40,818 bases of DNA from Alkalihalobacterium sp048323755 (GTDB lineage Bacteria; Bacillota; Bacilli; Bacillales; Bacillaceae_F): NCBI RefSeq assembly GCF_048323755.1, contig NZ_JBLWFS010000031.1, positions 1 to 40,818 on the forward strand. Direction: 5' to 3'. Shown here one piece after another: positions 17,111-24,747 of the stretch (within the stretch, counting starts at the first letter, position 1; every line of letters begins with the position of its first letter). The translations under genes were made by a program, and so were the position numbers. The notes below the pieces were generated by a model. It searched no databases. It was not told where the DNA came from and saw nothing but the letters and a program-made list of their open reading frames with translations.

Positions 17111-17192
17111 CTAACAACATGAGGTTGCCAATATTGCCGAGAACATTCGTTCTGTAATGACGACAAATATTGTAAAAGCTACTCCCCTTTAA
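17097..17192 (-). promoter_or_regulatory. yybP-ykoY manganese riboswitch aptamer
   Basis: The minus strand shows the conserved elements in order: AAAGGGGAGTAGC (17190-17178), GTCGTCA (about 17164-17158), CTCGGCA, GGCAACCTCATGTTG and TTAGCAAGACCTTT (about 17115-17102). The first and last form P1; the two internal loops bind Mn2+ and Mg2+ in known structures of this class. In Bacillaceae these switches turn expression on with Mn2+ by disrupting a terminator, and control Mn exporters. Here the terminator arm ACCTTTACC overlaps the P1 3' strand, as expected. It precedes the kinase-like and CaCA genes. Confidence 0.9.
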
Positions 17193-17243
17193 GGGATATT
17201 TAATTAAAGTAATTGTATTTTTTTATGTTACTTTTGTCAATAG

Positions 17244-17771
17244 CTATTCAATCCTTTCGTTATGTAACCCTGTCTTACTCTTACTTTCAAATACGTGTTG
17301 CTGCAAATTAGAAAAGTATCTGATTATAGCCATTATTATACGAACAGATAAATATTTAGTAAAAATTGAGATATATGTATGGTACCATTTCCATCCATTT
17401 TTCCATTTTATTAAATTTGTATTTTTTTCTAACCATGTTTCGAATAGAGACATTGGAGTTATAAATAAAAATAGCTTCAAAAAGGACTGCCATGCATTAT
17501 TCTTATATGTAGCTTGGTTATAAATAACATTTAAAAGAGGACACAGTACAAAATCAAACGTACAAGATACTAAGAAGTAATTTTTAAATTTTTTTACTGG
17601 ATATTTTAGTTTCCCTCTTGTTACAAGGATATTGTCAATGATCCCTGAAACAAAACCAACGATGAAATAAACAATTACCCAATCTTTTAATGGTTTTTTT
17701 CTAAAAAAAACAAAAGGTATAGCTAAAATGCCAAAATAAAACATATAATTAAGGAATTTTTTTTCGTTCAT
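17244..17771 (-). CDS. CBO0543-like membrane protein
   Basis: A 175-aa membrane protein with four or five hydrophobic segments and short basic loops (FFRKKPLKDW, ILVTRGKLKYPVKKFKN, SLFETWLEKNTNLIKW). The layout fits the CBO0543 family of spore-former membrane proteins, function unknown. The ATG at 17771 has GGGGAG eight bases upstream; the frame stays open to 17927, but that extension overlaps a possible plus-strand remnant. It stands between the TOMM operon and the riboswitch operon. A role in either is not shown. Confidence 0.7.
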   Translation of the reverse strand: MNEKKFLNYMFYFGILAIPFVFFRKKPLKDWVIVYFIVGFVSGIIDNILVTRGKLKYPVKKFKNYFLVSCTFDFVLCPLLNVIYNQATYKNNAWQSFLKLFLFITPMSLFETWLEKNTNLIKWKNGWKWYHTYISIFTKYLSVRIIMAIIRYFSNLQQHVFESKSKTGLHNERIE

Positions 17772-17827
17772 AAGTTTACTCCCCTTTATAAGCTGATTCA
17801 CTTTATAAGTTGCTTCCATAATTAATT

Positions 17828-17997
17828 TTCTATACTCTGGAAGGTGTCGGGGAGAAAAGTACTCGATCCGCTGTCCCAATACAGACAAATACCAAGCAAA
17901 AGAGGTATTAGAAAAATTAGGAGGCAAAATCGAAAACCGTCACTTTCAATATGAAAACACTATAGCAGCATTTTTTGCATTGCACAATTTGAAATAG
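17828..17997 (+). pseudogene. Possible plus-strand gene end, unrecognised
   Basis: A start-less frame ends YQAKEVLEKLGGKIENRH, then FQYENTIAAFFALHNLK and a TAG stop at 17995. Its composition looks like real protein, unlike the opposite frame. I cannot name the family. Confidence 0.3.
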
Positions 17998-18211
17998 GTA
18001 AATATATTTCCTCTTGAATTAATGGCGCTGACGGTCTATTAAGTATTAATAAATCTGTTCAACCTCACCTCCTTTAAGCGTAGTTTGTTCAAAAGCGGCA
18101 TAAAGGAGGCGTTTTCCGATTTTCTATGACCTTTATCTAATTCAATACTAATGAAATCCTATTCGATAATTATTCATTCTCTCATAAAAATAGTGCGTTC
18201 CTCTTGTTTAC
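17998..18211. other. Gap downstream of TOMM operon with inverted repeat
   Basis: CCTCCTTTA (18068-18076) and TAAAGGAGG (18101-18109) form an inverted repeat with a 24-base loop. It may be a weak terminator for the TOMM operon, although the following T run is poor. No gene seen. Confidence 0.35.
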
Positions 18212-19819
18212 CTAGCTAAGTAATCTCCCTTTCAACCAGGCACGTGGACGATATGGTCCGACGGGAATTTGGATCAAGCTCGTTTTCCCCTTCGAATCAA
18301 TCCTGTAAAGGTCATCACATTGGTTTGCATCAAACCCTAACAACGGATGTCCTCCCATTCCTAAAGCACACGACACCAAGAGCAGCCGTTGCACGAGAAT
18401 GCCCGCTTCCATTTGTTGAATACGGTATCCTCTAAAGCCTAATCGCTCTTTCAGGTGGCCCTTGCCTCCAACGAGATGCATACAGAGAGGAACTTGATAC
18501 AAATTGACATTGGGAAGCGTTAAACCAGATTGTAAAAATTCACGGTAATCCCCCTCGGCTATCCTCCGAAGTGCATGAGTGCCATTATCATAAGAATAGA
18601 CACCATTAGGAATTCCCTCTACATTATAAAAACTGCCATATAAAGAAAGACGAGTCTCAACCTTTCCCTCAGTATCGTCAAGGTCATTGTGATATGAGAA
18701 AGAAAATGTCTCTTTTAACAAAGTAGCTACCTGCGTTTGGCTCACTTCTCCTAACATAAAATCAAGATCAGGAGAATACCGCTCCCGGCAAACAGATGCG
18801 AGATCGTACGATAAGGATTTTGTAACTGGCAGCAAAACCATTTCCCTATCTAACGCCAGTTTCTCACAGTTATTATTTTTTAATTTCACAAAAGACTTCG
18901 GTGTTTCAAACATCGATACTTCATTCAGTTTTCTCACCATCGGATAGTCTAGGACCTTCTTTGAACGATTATAGGAAACATGATCTAACAAAGGCACTTC
19001 CTGGCACAATTCAGATGCAGCAACCTTTTCTTCAATTTTTTGAACGTCGTGTACACAAGTAATGGATGGTTTCATACTCAATGGGATAACGGCATATACA
19101 CTTTCCTCTTTTTCGGACAACCCAAGCAAATGATTAATAGACCGATCAAGAAATTGATAACATACCCGTGTAAAGAAACCCATCCGATCGGCCACTTCTA
19201 AAGATTGCCCAATGACCACACCAGCATCTAAGCCTTGAAGTCTATAGGAAAAATTATTGTATTTATGAAAATTTTTCCAAAAAACAATTGAGACAAAAGC
19301 GATGCAAAAACAATCCGAAACAGGAAGACCGTTTTCAAGACTTCTAGATAAGTAGGTATCGTAATTCCCTTCTCGTAACAAAACAAGACGATGATGCGCT
19401 GCATCATAATGGTAAATTCCCTCGGGAACGTTATCCAGTTTTACATAAACATATAATTCATTAGGATACATCGCTCCTCCAGAAGGAACAAATCTCCGTA
19501 AAGACTGAGTAAAACTAGCATTTTTCTCCTTAGTTCCGTCCATGACAGGAGATTGAGAGTATTGAGTAAGGCCGTATACATACCATAAAAAATGCCCAAG
19601 CTCTTCAAGACTAGGGTTTTGATCCTTTTCTTTCTTCTCGAGTGTTAAGGGTACTTCTGCAGAAAATGGGATCGTTGGTAAGCCTCTGTACAATTTATAA
19701 GGAAGTGGCGCATCTCCCCAATCTACCTCCCAATTGGGCGGAAAGATTTTATCCGTTTCAAAATGCAGTTGATGTAGAAATGTTTCTAGCTCCAATTCTT
19801 TGTCCTCCTTCTCTTCCAC
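18212..19819 (-). CDS. SagB-type TOMM dehydrogenase (two nitroreductase-like domains)
   Basis: A 535-aa FMN-dependent azoline dehydrogenase that oxidises thiazolines or oxazolines to thiazoles or oxazoles. The N-terminal domain (about residues 65-270) has the FMN-site stretch RRFVPSGGAMYPNELYVYV (108-126) followed by PEGIYHYD. The C-terminal domain (about 340-530) repeats the pattern (PNGVYSYDNGTHALRRIAEG) but its SGG(A)xYPxE element is degenerate, so only the first half is likely to hold a full flavin site. The start is a GTG overlapping the TAG stop of the YcaO gene (TAGTG), which indicates translational coupling. Last gene of the operon. Confidence 0.92.
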   Translation of the reverse strand: MEEKEDKELELETFLHQLHFETDKIFPPNWEVDWGDAPLPYKLYRGLPTIPFSAEVPLTLEKKEKDQNPSLEELGHFLWYVYGLTQYSQSPVMDGTKEKNASFTQSLRRFVPSGGAMYPNELYVYVKLDNVPEGIYHYDAAHHRLVLLREGNYDTYLSRSLENGLPVSDCFCIAFVSIVFWKNFHKYNNFSYRLQGLDAGVVIGQSLEVADRMGFFTRVCYQFLDRSINHLLGLSEKEESVYAVIPLSMKPSITCVHDVQKIEEKVAASELCQEVPLLDHVSYNRSKKVLDYPMVRKLNEVSMFETPKSFVKLKNNNCEKLALDREMVLLPVTKSLSYDLASVCRERYSPDLDFMLGEVSQTQVATLLKETFSFSYHNDLDDTEGKVETRLSLYGSFYNVEGIPNGVYSYDNGTHALRRIAEGDYREFLQSGLTLPNVNLYQVPLCMHLVGGKGHLKERLGFRGYRIQQMEAGILVQRLLLVSCALGMGGHPLLGFDANQCDDLYRIDSKGKTSLIQIPVGPYRPRAWLKGRLLS

Positions 19820-21759
19820 TATGGGAATGGATGGGGAAATGGATTTAGCTGTTCATACACTAACGGTTTTTTCTCATAACCTAGTTGCATAGGTACGTTG
19901 AGGACCCTCTCCAACCCTTTCACACGGGTGAGGTGATGGCCGAATGTCATTGGCAACATCCCTGGAATTAATACTTTGACACAGTGTAATCCGTTCCGTT
20001 TAGTTACAGACGAGCTTTGGTCAACTACAATAACATCAAGGTTTAAACGGCGGAACCTTTGAAGGATTTCTTCAAGATCTTCTTTTAAATCAGCATTAGC
20101 CGGCGGTTCCTGAAATTCCTCAGCAAATGTACGTAACGGACGTAGACCATCCAATAAAAAATTAAATCGTTCCTCTGCTTCTTTTAAACCGTACACCATC
20201 CCATGATCCTCCATCGTACGTACCGCAAACGGGTCTTGAAGCATCCTTTCATATTTCTGTCGGTTTTTCTCCAATTTTTCGTCATCCCTAAACATCATTC
20301 CTGCAAGCTCATAAATCGAACTTTTTACAGCTCTTATCGGATCAGGGTTAGCACCTGCTGCACAAATAATGTGTACGCCCTTGGATCTTCTGTTTTTTGC
20401 CACTGCCCAAACACTTGGAATCCCATGTTCCATCGTTGAATTGTAAAAATAAAGGTCGTAACCGGTAACTTCAGTAATACGGTCGACCATCAGCTGTAAT
20501 TCGATATCGTTAGCTGAACGTAGATCAAGCTGCGGGAGGGGGAGCTTTGCATACCAGGTGATCAAAAACGAATCTCGCTCGACAACCTCCATAATGGCAT
20601 GGAAAATGGCTTCTTCTAGCGTTCCCCCTAATGCACAACCGTTTGATGTTTCATATACAAAGCCATCCCCGCATCCTAAACTATAGTAGGCCAGTAACTC
20701 TGGTACCAAAATCGGACGTTCTTGTAAGAACGAGTAACCCCAGACCCAATTCATGGGAGTATCAGGTTTAAATGGTTTAAACGGAAAATTAGGCTTTTCA
20801 TATTGATTTGTTTCATGTACACCAACACTTGCCGGATTGAGTGCGATCTTTTCTAATTGTTGATAACAGTCTCGAACAACTGTTCTCTTTCCTCGAGATT
20901 CGATTCCGCAATATCGTTCCAAACCTTCTAAAATGGCAGTTAGCTCACTCATTTCATAAGAATTAGACCTTCCTGCTACCCCCTCATCGCCGCCAAACAT
21001 CGGCATGTTCACTAACACATCTGCAAAAGGCAGCTTGATATCTTGCATTTTACCATTCATCAGCCCCGTACGATAATCAAGATAATCTTTGACTAGCACG
21101 GTTTTTAATTCATCTATCGAACGGGTACGATAATCGCCACTATTGATTTTAGGACTAGATTTTAACCGGATTTGCGCTAATTCTGATGTATCATCGGGTA
21201 ATGAACTGCACATCGGGCAGGATGGGTTTGGCAAGAAAAAGTGACGGGAGGTCGATAACGTTCTCAGGTTGGTAATGTACACGTTTTCTTCAAAATGACT
21301 GGATTCACCTTGAAGTATCCTTTGTACTTCATTACTGATCAAAGCTGCCATTTGTGACAGTCCGATTCGTGTGGCCCAAGCGTCTTGCAGTCCCCCTTCT
21401 TCTGCTGGCATTCTCCTTTTAATCTCCCACATTTCTTGACGATCAGGTCCCGCTATCATCCGTCGCATATCAGCACAACTCGAACATCCCGAAGTATCAG
21501 AGCGTACGAATGGACCAATAATGCCCTCGCCAAATGAAATGAAACCTCGAAGCCATGGAATACCTGCCTCCCTGAATCTTTCTTCTGCTTTTTGATGAAC
21601 AGATGGATGCCAGAAATCATGGAGCACTAGGGCTAATTCGGCTTCATCCGGAAGGTCTTCTACTAAACTTTGACGTTTTATGTGATAGTTTTCGGCCAAT
21701 TGATGATAGACCGTTTCTGCTAATAAACCACTTCCATCCATTAGAATTAGGGCTGCCAT
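19819..21759 (-). CDS. TOMM leader-binding protein fused to YcaO cyclodehydratase
   Basis: A 646-aa protein. Residues 1-200 are an E1-like (ocin-ThiF/cyclodehydratase partner) domain with two zinc knuckles, CSSC (92-95) and CPMC (181-184). Residues from about 210 on are a YcaO domain: SYEMSELTAILEGLERYCG (268-284) and GGTLEEAIFHAIMEVVERD (378-396) carry the ATP/Mg acidic residues, and the chain ends in the Pro-rich PFPHPFP, the PxPxP terminus important in azoline-forming YcaO enzymes. The enzyme uses ATP to convert Cys (Ser, Thr) of the precursor to azolines. It overlaps the upstream gene by 13 bases and the downstream gene by one. Confidence 0.94.
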   Translation of the reverse strand: MAALILMDGSGLLAETVYHQLAENYHIKRQSLVEDLPDEAELALVLHDFWHPSVHQKAEERFREAGIPWLRGFISFGEGIIGPFVRSDTSGCSSCADMRRMIAGPDRQEMWEIKRRMPAEEGGLQDAWATRIGLSQMAALISNEVQRILQGESSHFEENVYITNLRTLSTSRHFFLPNPSCPMCSSLPDDTSELAQIRLKSSPKINSGDYRTRSIDELKTVLVKDYLDYRTGLMNGKMQDIKLPFADVLVNMPMFGGDEGVAGRSNSYEMSELTAILEGLERYCGIESRGKRTVVRDCYQQLEKIALNPASVGVHETNQYEKPNFPFKPFKPDTPMNWVWGYSFLQERPILVPELLAYYSLGCGDGFVYETSNGCALGGTLEEAIFHAIMEVVERDSFLITWYAKLPLPQLDLRSANDIELQLMVDRITEVTGYDLYFYNSTMEHGIPSVWAVAKNRRSKGVHIICAAGANPDPIRAVKSSIYELAGMMFRDDEKLEKNRQKYERMLQDPFAVRTMEDHGMVYGLKEAEERFNFLLDGLRPLRTFAEEFQEPPANADLKEDLEEILQRFRRLNLDVIVVDQSSSVTKRNGLHCVKVLIPGMLPMTFGHHLTRVKGLERVLNVPMQLGYEKKPLVYEQLNPFPHPFP

Positions 21760-23699
21760 TCATATTCCTCCTCTCGAACCTTTACACCAAACACCCCTGC
21801 TAGTTCATCCTTTAAAAAAGGTTCGAACGATAGATCATAAATATCTAATCGTTTTCTGGATTGTTTTAAGACCTGAATGGAAGATTGTAAGAGCTCTAGT
21901 GGAGTCATCCCGTCACAAGAAGGAATGTTGAGTTTGGATTTCTTTTTATCTACAAATTCGGCTGGCACCGTTTCATCCCTTACTAGTGATTTCACCTCGT
22001 CCGGAGTATTTAAAAGTGCTTGTTCTAACGCATAGCGTAATGCCATCGTTCGATTTAAACCTGCCCTTGCATACCATCGACCATTTGATTTGATCCGTAT
22101 GACTGGGAAGCCGAGAATATCGTCTCTTAAATCGATACTCGGTGGTCCATATAAAGTGGTCAACGCATCTAAATAGTATCTGACTTGCTGATCTTCTATT
22201 GAATCTAGCTGCAGTTCAAAGAGCAAGTTCGGTTGATCCACCTTTCGTTCTCTCAACTTTTCATCTAAATGGTTTTGCAGTCCGCGACATACAGCCTCTT
22301 CTATTGTTTGCCCTGCACCGATACTCATAAAACTTTCTGGAATGCTAGATTTATATCGCTTTTCTTGTGGATTGATCAATTGTGACACATACATTTCAAT
22401 GCCTGTCAGTCCGGCATGTCTTTTTGCTTGCTCATGTGTAAACCCCGCACAAACAACTTCTGGAAGAAGTGTTGCTGGACCGTCACTCATCGGGCTAACG
22501 GCTTGAACGTAACACTGTGCAAGAGGAAGCTGTGGCAAATCTCGTTCCTCCCATGAATGAAAAATTCCTACCTCTTCGGACGTTAATCGACTGAAATATT
22601 CCAACAGGGTACTAGGTGAAGTATTTCTGTTCACTTCATGTTTAATCTTTAAATCAAGGTCTTCAATCAGCCTGGGCGTTAAAGGACTAGACGTAACCAA
22701 CGGGTGTGTGAGGTAGGATAACCAGTTTCCTTCCAATGTTTCAAGATCAAGTAAGTAAATTTGGTTGTTTTGAGTTAGGCCTTCAATTCCTACAGCCTTC
22801 TTAAAAAATTCAAATACAAGGACATTTGCCATAATGGATCCAGCTGTTGAAGAGAAATTGGCAGACGGATCAGCTTCTTGAACGGCAGATTGATGAAGGC
22901 GTCTCCATGCCGATTCCCAGCATCCATCTGATTCCTGATGAACCATTGGACCCGCCAGCCCTACTTGCTCTAAACATACGGCAGGTAGAAATACCTTCCT
23001 TTCCTCTTTGCAAACAAGGTTAAGATTTCTTAGTTCATCTACATTTCCGTCCTGCGATACATACAATACACAATCATACGGTTGCACTACTACTTTCCAA
23101 GCACTTCTATCCTCGTCGTTTTCAAAAGAGACCTTTATTACATCAACCTCGGAATCATCTTTTCGGGCATTCTCCACCATTTCTTCGATCCTGTCTAGGT
23201 TTGTAGGCATCGATTGAGTCGATATAAAATGAAATTTAGGTAGTCCTGATTCGAGTAATGCACCCACCAATGAAACTAAAATCGGACCAGCGCCGACAGC
23301 CAAAACTTTAGCCTGACGGTATTCTTGAAAGTGATACGCACCAGAATCAACAAAACTCTCGATAAATTCAATTTGTGAAGCGTACTTTTCAACAACCGTA
23401 CGATTTAATTGATGTGGTCGATCCTGACTGATATCCCGTACAAAGCCATTCTCGTACAACGTTTCACCAATCTCATATACCCTCTTCTTATACGGTTCCG
23501 TTAGTCCCTTGGTCAAGTCTCCCAATGTTTGCTCCCCGTTAAACATCGGCATCAGTGTTTCAATCCACTGATAGATGGTACTCCCTTTTAGACGGAATGA
23601 GCTTTCGTTATTTCTAAAATACACACCACCTTCTTGATCGGATATATAAAATGTATCTTTTTTTACCTTCAGACGTGTGGAAGCGTTAATTTTTGTCAT
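21747..23699 (-). CDS. Thiazole-containing bacteriocin maturation protein (ThiF-like)
   Basis: A 650-aa protein of the ocin_ThiF-like group found with heterocycloanthracin clusters. Residues 1-95 look like a winged-helix RiPP recognition element (FYISDQEGGVYFRNNESSF; LYENGFVRD). Residues about 125-320 are an E1/ThiF-like Rossmann domain with a degenerate loop (VLAVGAGP, 132-139). Residues about 390-600 hold two YcaO-reminiscent stretches, AGFTHEQAKRHAGLTGIEMY (418-437) and GAGQTIEEAVCRGLQNHLDE (461-480), without the ATP-site acidic set, suggesting a pseudo-YcaO scaffold. Start: ATG six bases after AAGGAGGAGC. First enzyme gene after the intercistronic terminator. Confidence 0.9.
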   Translation of the reverse strand: MTKINASTRLKVKKDTFYISDQEGGVYFRNNESSFRLKGSTIYQWIETLMPMFNGEQTLGDLTKGLTEPYKKRVYEIGETLYENGFVRDISQDRPHQLNRTVVEKYASQIEFIESFVDSGAYHFQEYRQAKVLAVGAGPILVSLVGALLESGLPKFHFISTQSMPTNLDRIEEMVENARKDDSEVDVIKVSFENDEDRSAWKVVVQPYDCVLYVSQDGNVDELRNLNLVCKEERKVFLPAVCLEQVGLAGPMVHQESDGCWESAWRRLHQSAVQEADPSANFSSTAGSIMANVLVFEFFKKAVGIEGLTQNNQIYLLDLETLEGNWLSYLTHPLVTSSPLTPRLIEDLDLKIKHEVNRNTSPSTLLEYFSRLTSEEVGIFHSWEERDLPQLPLAQCYVQAVSPMSDGPATLLPEVVCAGFTHEQAKRHAGLTGIEMYVSQLINPQEKRYKSSIPESFMSIGAGQTIEEAVCRGLQNHLDEKLRERKVDQPNLLFELQLDSIEDQQVRYYLDALTTLYGPPSIDLRDDILGFPVIRIKSNGRWYARAGLNRTMALRYALEQALLNTPDEVKSLVRDETVPAEFVDKKKSKLNIPSCDGMTPLELLQSSIQVLKQSRKRLDIYDLSFEPFLKDELAGVFGVKVREEEYEWQP

Positions 23700-23773
23700 T
23701 CAGCTCCTCCTTCATCATCAAACCAAATTAGGCACTACCATTTTATGTAGTTTTATTTGTCCATTATGTTTAA

Positions 23774-23822
23774 CTAAAAAAGGTAATGCCCCTGCAATAA
23801 ACGATGCAGGGACACTTTTTTC
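23774..23822 (-). terminator. Terminator between TOMM precursor and enzyme genes
   Basis: On the minus strand, TGTCCCTGCA and TGCAGGGGCA form a ten-base stem with one mismatch and an eight-base loop, followed by CCTTTTTT. An A-run on the 5' side makes it possibly bidirectional. It lies 30 bases after the precursor stop and about 75 bases before the maturation gene. Partial readthrough would give more precursor than enzyme. Confidence 0.8.
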
Positions 23823-23851
23823 CATTAGGTACTACATTTATGAAATAACGT

Positions 23852-24133
23852 TTAACCTCCGTAACAGTTATGACACCTAAAACAATTATGGCATCTAAAA
23901 CAGTTATGACATCTAAAGCAATTAAAGCAGTTAAAGCAGTTAAAACAACTAAAGCAGCCGAAGCAACCAAAGCAACTAAAACCGCCACAACGATGGAAGC
24001 CTCCACAACGATGGAACCCGCCGCCGCCAAACGCACCCAGTTGGCGTGAATTTTCACTATCCATAGGAACTAACTCACCAACTTGGTATTGTTCCATTCC
24101 TAAATTTTGCAATTGGTTTTGAAAGTTATTCAT
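23852..24133 (-). CDS. Heterocycloanthracin/sonorensin-type TOMM precursor peptide
   Basis: A 93-aa precursor. The ATG at 24133 has AAAGGAGAAG seven bases upstream; the open frame reaches 24169 but without a ribosome binding site. The leader, about residues 1-33 (MNNFQNQLQNLGMEQYQVGE and on), is acidic and Gln/Asn rich, the expected recognition part. The core is GAFGGGGFHRC-GGFHRC-GGFSC followed by twelve Cys-x-x steps: FGC, FGC, FSC, three FNC, then three FRC-HNC pairs, ending YGG. It has 15 Cys, only two core Ser and no core Thr, so thiazoles dominate. It must be processed and exported; no such genes lie inside the operon. The core repeats are nearly identical at DNA level. Confidence 0.95.
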   Translation of the reverse strand: MNNFQNQLQNLGMEQYQVGELVPMDSENSRQLGAFGGGGFHRCGGFHRCGGFSCFGCFGCFSCFNCFNCFNCFRCHNCFRCHNCFRCHNCYGG

Positions 24134-24171
24134 TTTTTTCTTCTCCTTTGTATTTATTTTCAGGTTCATCC

Positions 24172-24253
24172 GATGCCTGACGAGAGAGTTGAACCAAACT
24201 ATTTATCCATTTTGAATGTAAAACCATCAGGCATTCCGTGTACTCTCTTCAAC
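24172..24253 (-). promoter_or_regulatory. Crossing inverted repeats in the TOMM precursor leader region
   Basis: Two dyads interlock. ATGCCTGA (24173-24180) is complementary to TCAGGCAT (24227-24234), and AGAGAGT (24183-24189) to ACTCTCT (24242-24248). Because the arms alternate, the two helices cannot nest: they could form an H-type pseudoknot or two exclusive folds in the 5' leader, or be protein-binding sites in DNA. No clear -35/-10 promoter was found here. Confidence 0.4.
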
Positions 24254-24281
24254 AAAATATGATACCTTTTAGGTGATTGTT

Positions 24282-24293
24282 ACTGATGTCAGT
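24282..24293. promoter_or_regulatory. Palindrome upstream of TOMM precursor
   Basis: ACTGATGTCAGT is a 5+2+5 palindrome about 150 bases upstream of the precursor start. It could be an operator; nothing links it to a known regulator. Confidence 0.3.
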
Positions 24294-24402
24294 GCCTAAA
24301 TCTTATTGGTGGGATCGTCTATTCGGGCTATGTAGAAATTCATTTTCGATGATGATTCGTTCTCATTCGTGTATAAATCGAGAACCCCCCCTAGGATTAA
24401 GA

Positions 24403-24452
24403 AATACCCAAAACACACCAATCATTGTGCTAATTGGTGTGTTTTGGGTATT
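24403..24452. terminator. Perfect 20-bp stem hairpin (repeat copy 1)
   Basis: AATACCCAAAACACACCAAT and its exact complement (24433-24452) flank a ten-base loop. The inner 12 base pairs and the loop recur at 30359 and 32033. It lies after the gene tail at 24493, as expected of that gene's terminator, and separates the ABC operon from the TOMM operon. Confidence 0.7.
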
Positions 24453-24492
24453 TGCTTCACTATTTCATATATTCATAGTGGCCTATTGTATA

Positions 24493-24687
24493 TCATCTAT
24501 TTCCTTTCTCTTGGCTAATTCTTCGTTGGAAGAATATAAAGATAGGAAGAGGGATAATAATCCAACCTAAACTTTTAACAAAACTATTTAAAGTATCTTG
24601 TTTAGAATTTACTTCCGTTACTTGCGTGTTTCCATTGGTTTTTGATTCGAGAATAAACGTTGGTACATCAATAAGGAAACGCTTAAG
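24493..24687 (-). pseudogene. C-terminal remnant of a small membrane protein (copy 1)
   Basis: A start-less frame encodes RFLIDVPTFILESKTNGN, a linker, and the membrane segment NSFVKSLGWIIIPLPIFIFF followed by QRRISQEKGNR and TGA. The same tail with the same downstream hairpin occurs at 30418 and 32080. The family is not recognised. Its 5' end abuts a short inverted-repeat element at 24689. Confidence 0.55.
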
Positions 24688-24688
24688 A

Positions 24689-24741
24689 TGCCTGACACCT
24701 GTTCATTTGAATTTCACTGTTAGATGAGATGGGACAGGCAC
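24689..24741. repeat. Short element with inverted ends
   Basis: TGCCTGACACC at one end and GGGACAGGCA at the other are imperfect inverted repeats around a 30-base AT-rich middle. GTGTCAGGCA-type ends are seen in small nonautonomous repeats of Bacillus. It truncates the remnant on one side and touches the end of the permease gene on the other. Confidence 0.5.
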
Positions 24742-24747
24742 CCTACA

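Noticed and set aside
23855..24030. Regular short repeats that could suggest a CRISPR-like array
   Set aside because: Units are 9 and 18 bases without spacers and stay in frame inside the precursor gene; they encode the Cys-x-x core.
23770..24057. Long minus-strand frame rich in Ala, Val, Ile across the precursor
   Set aside because: It is the shifted reading of the Cys-x-x repeat, has no ribosome binding site and runs through the terminator.
24277..24570. Plus-strand frame of 97 codons
   Set aside because: It crosses the perfect hairpin and reads the repeat tail backwards; no ribosome binding site and composition unlike protein.
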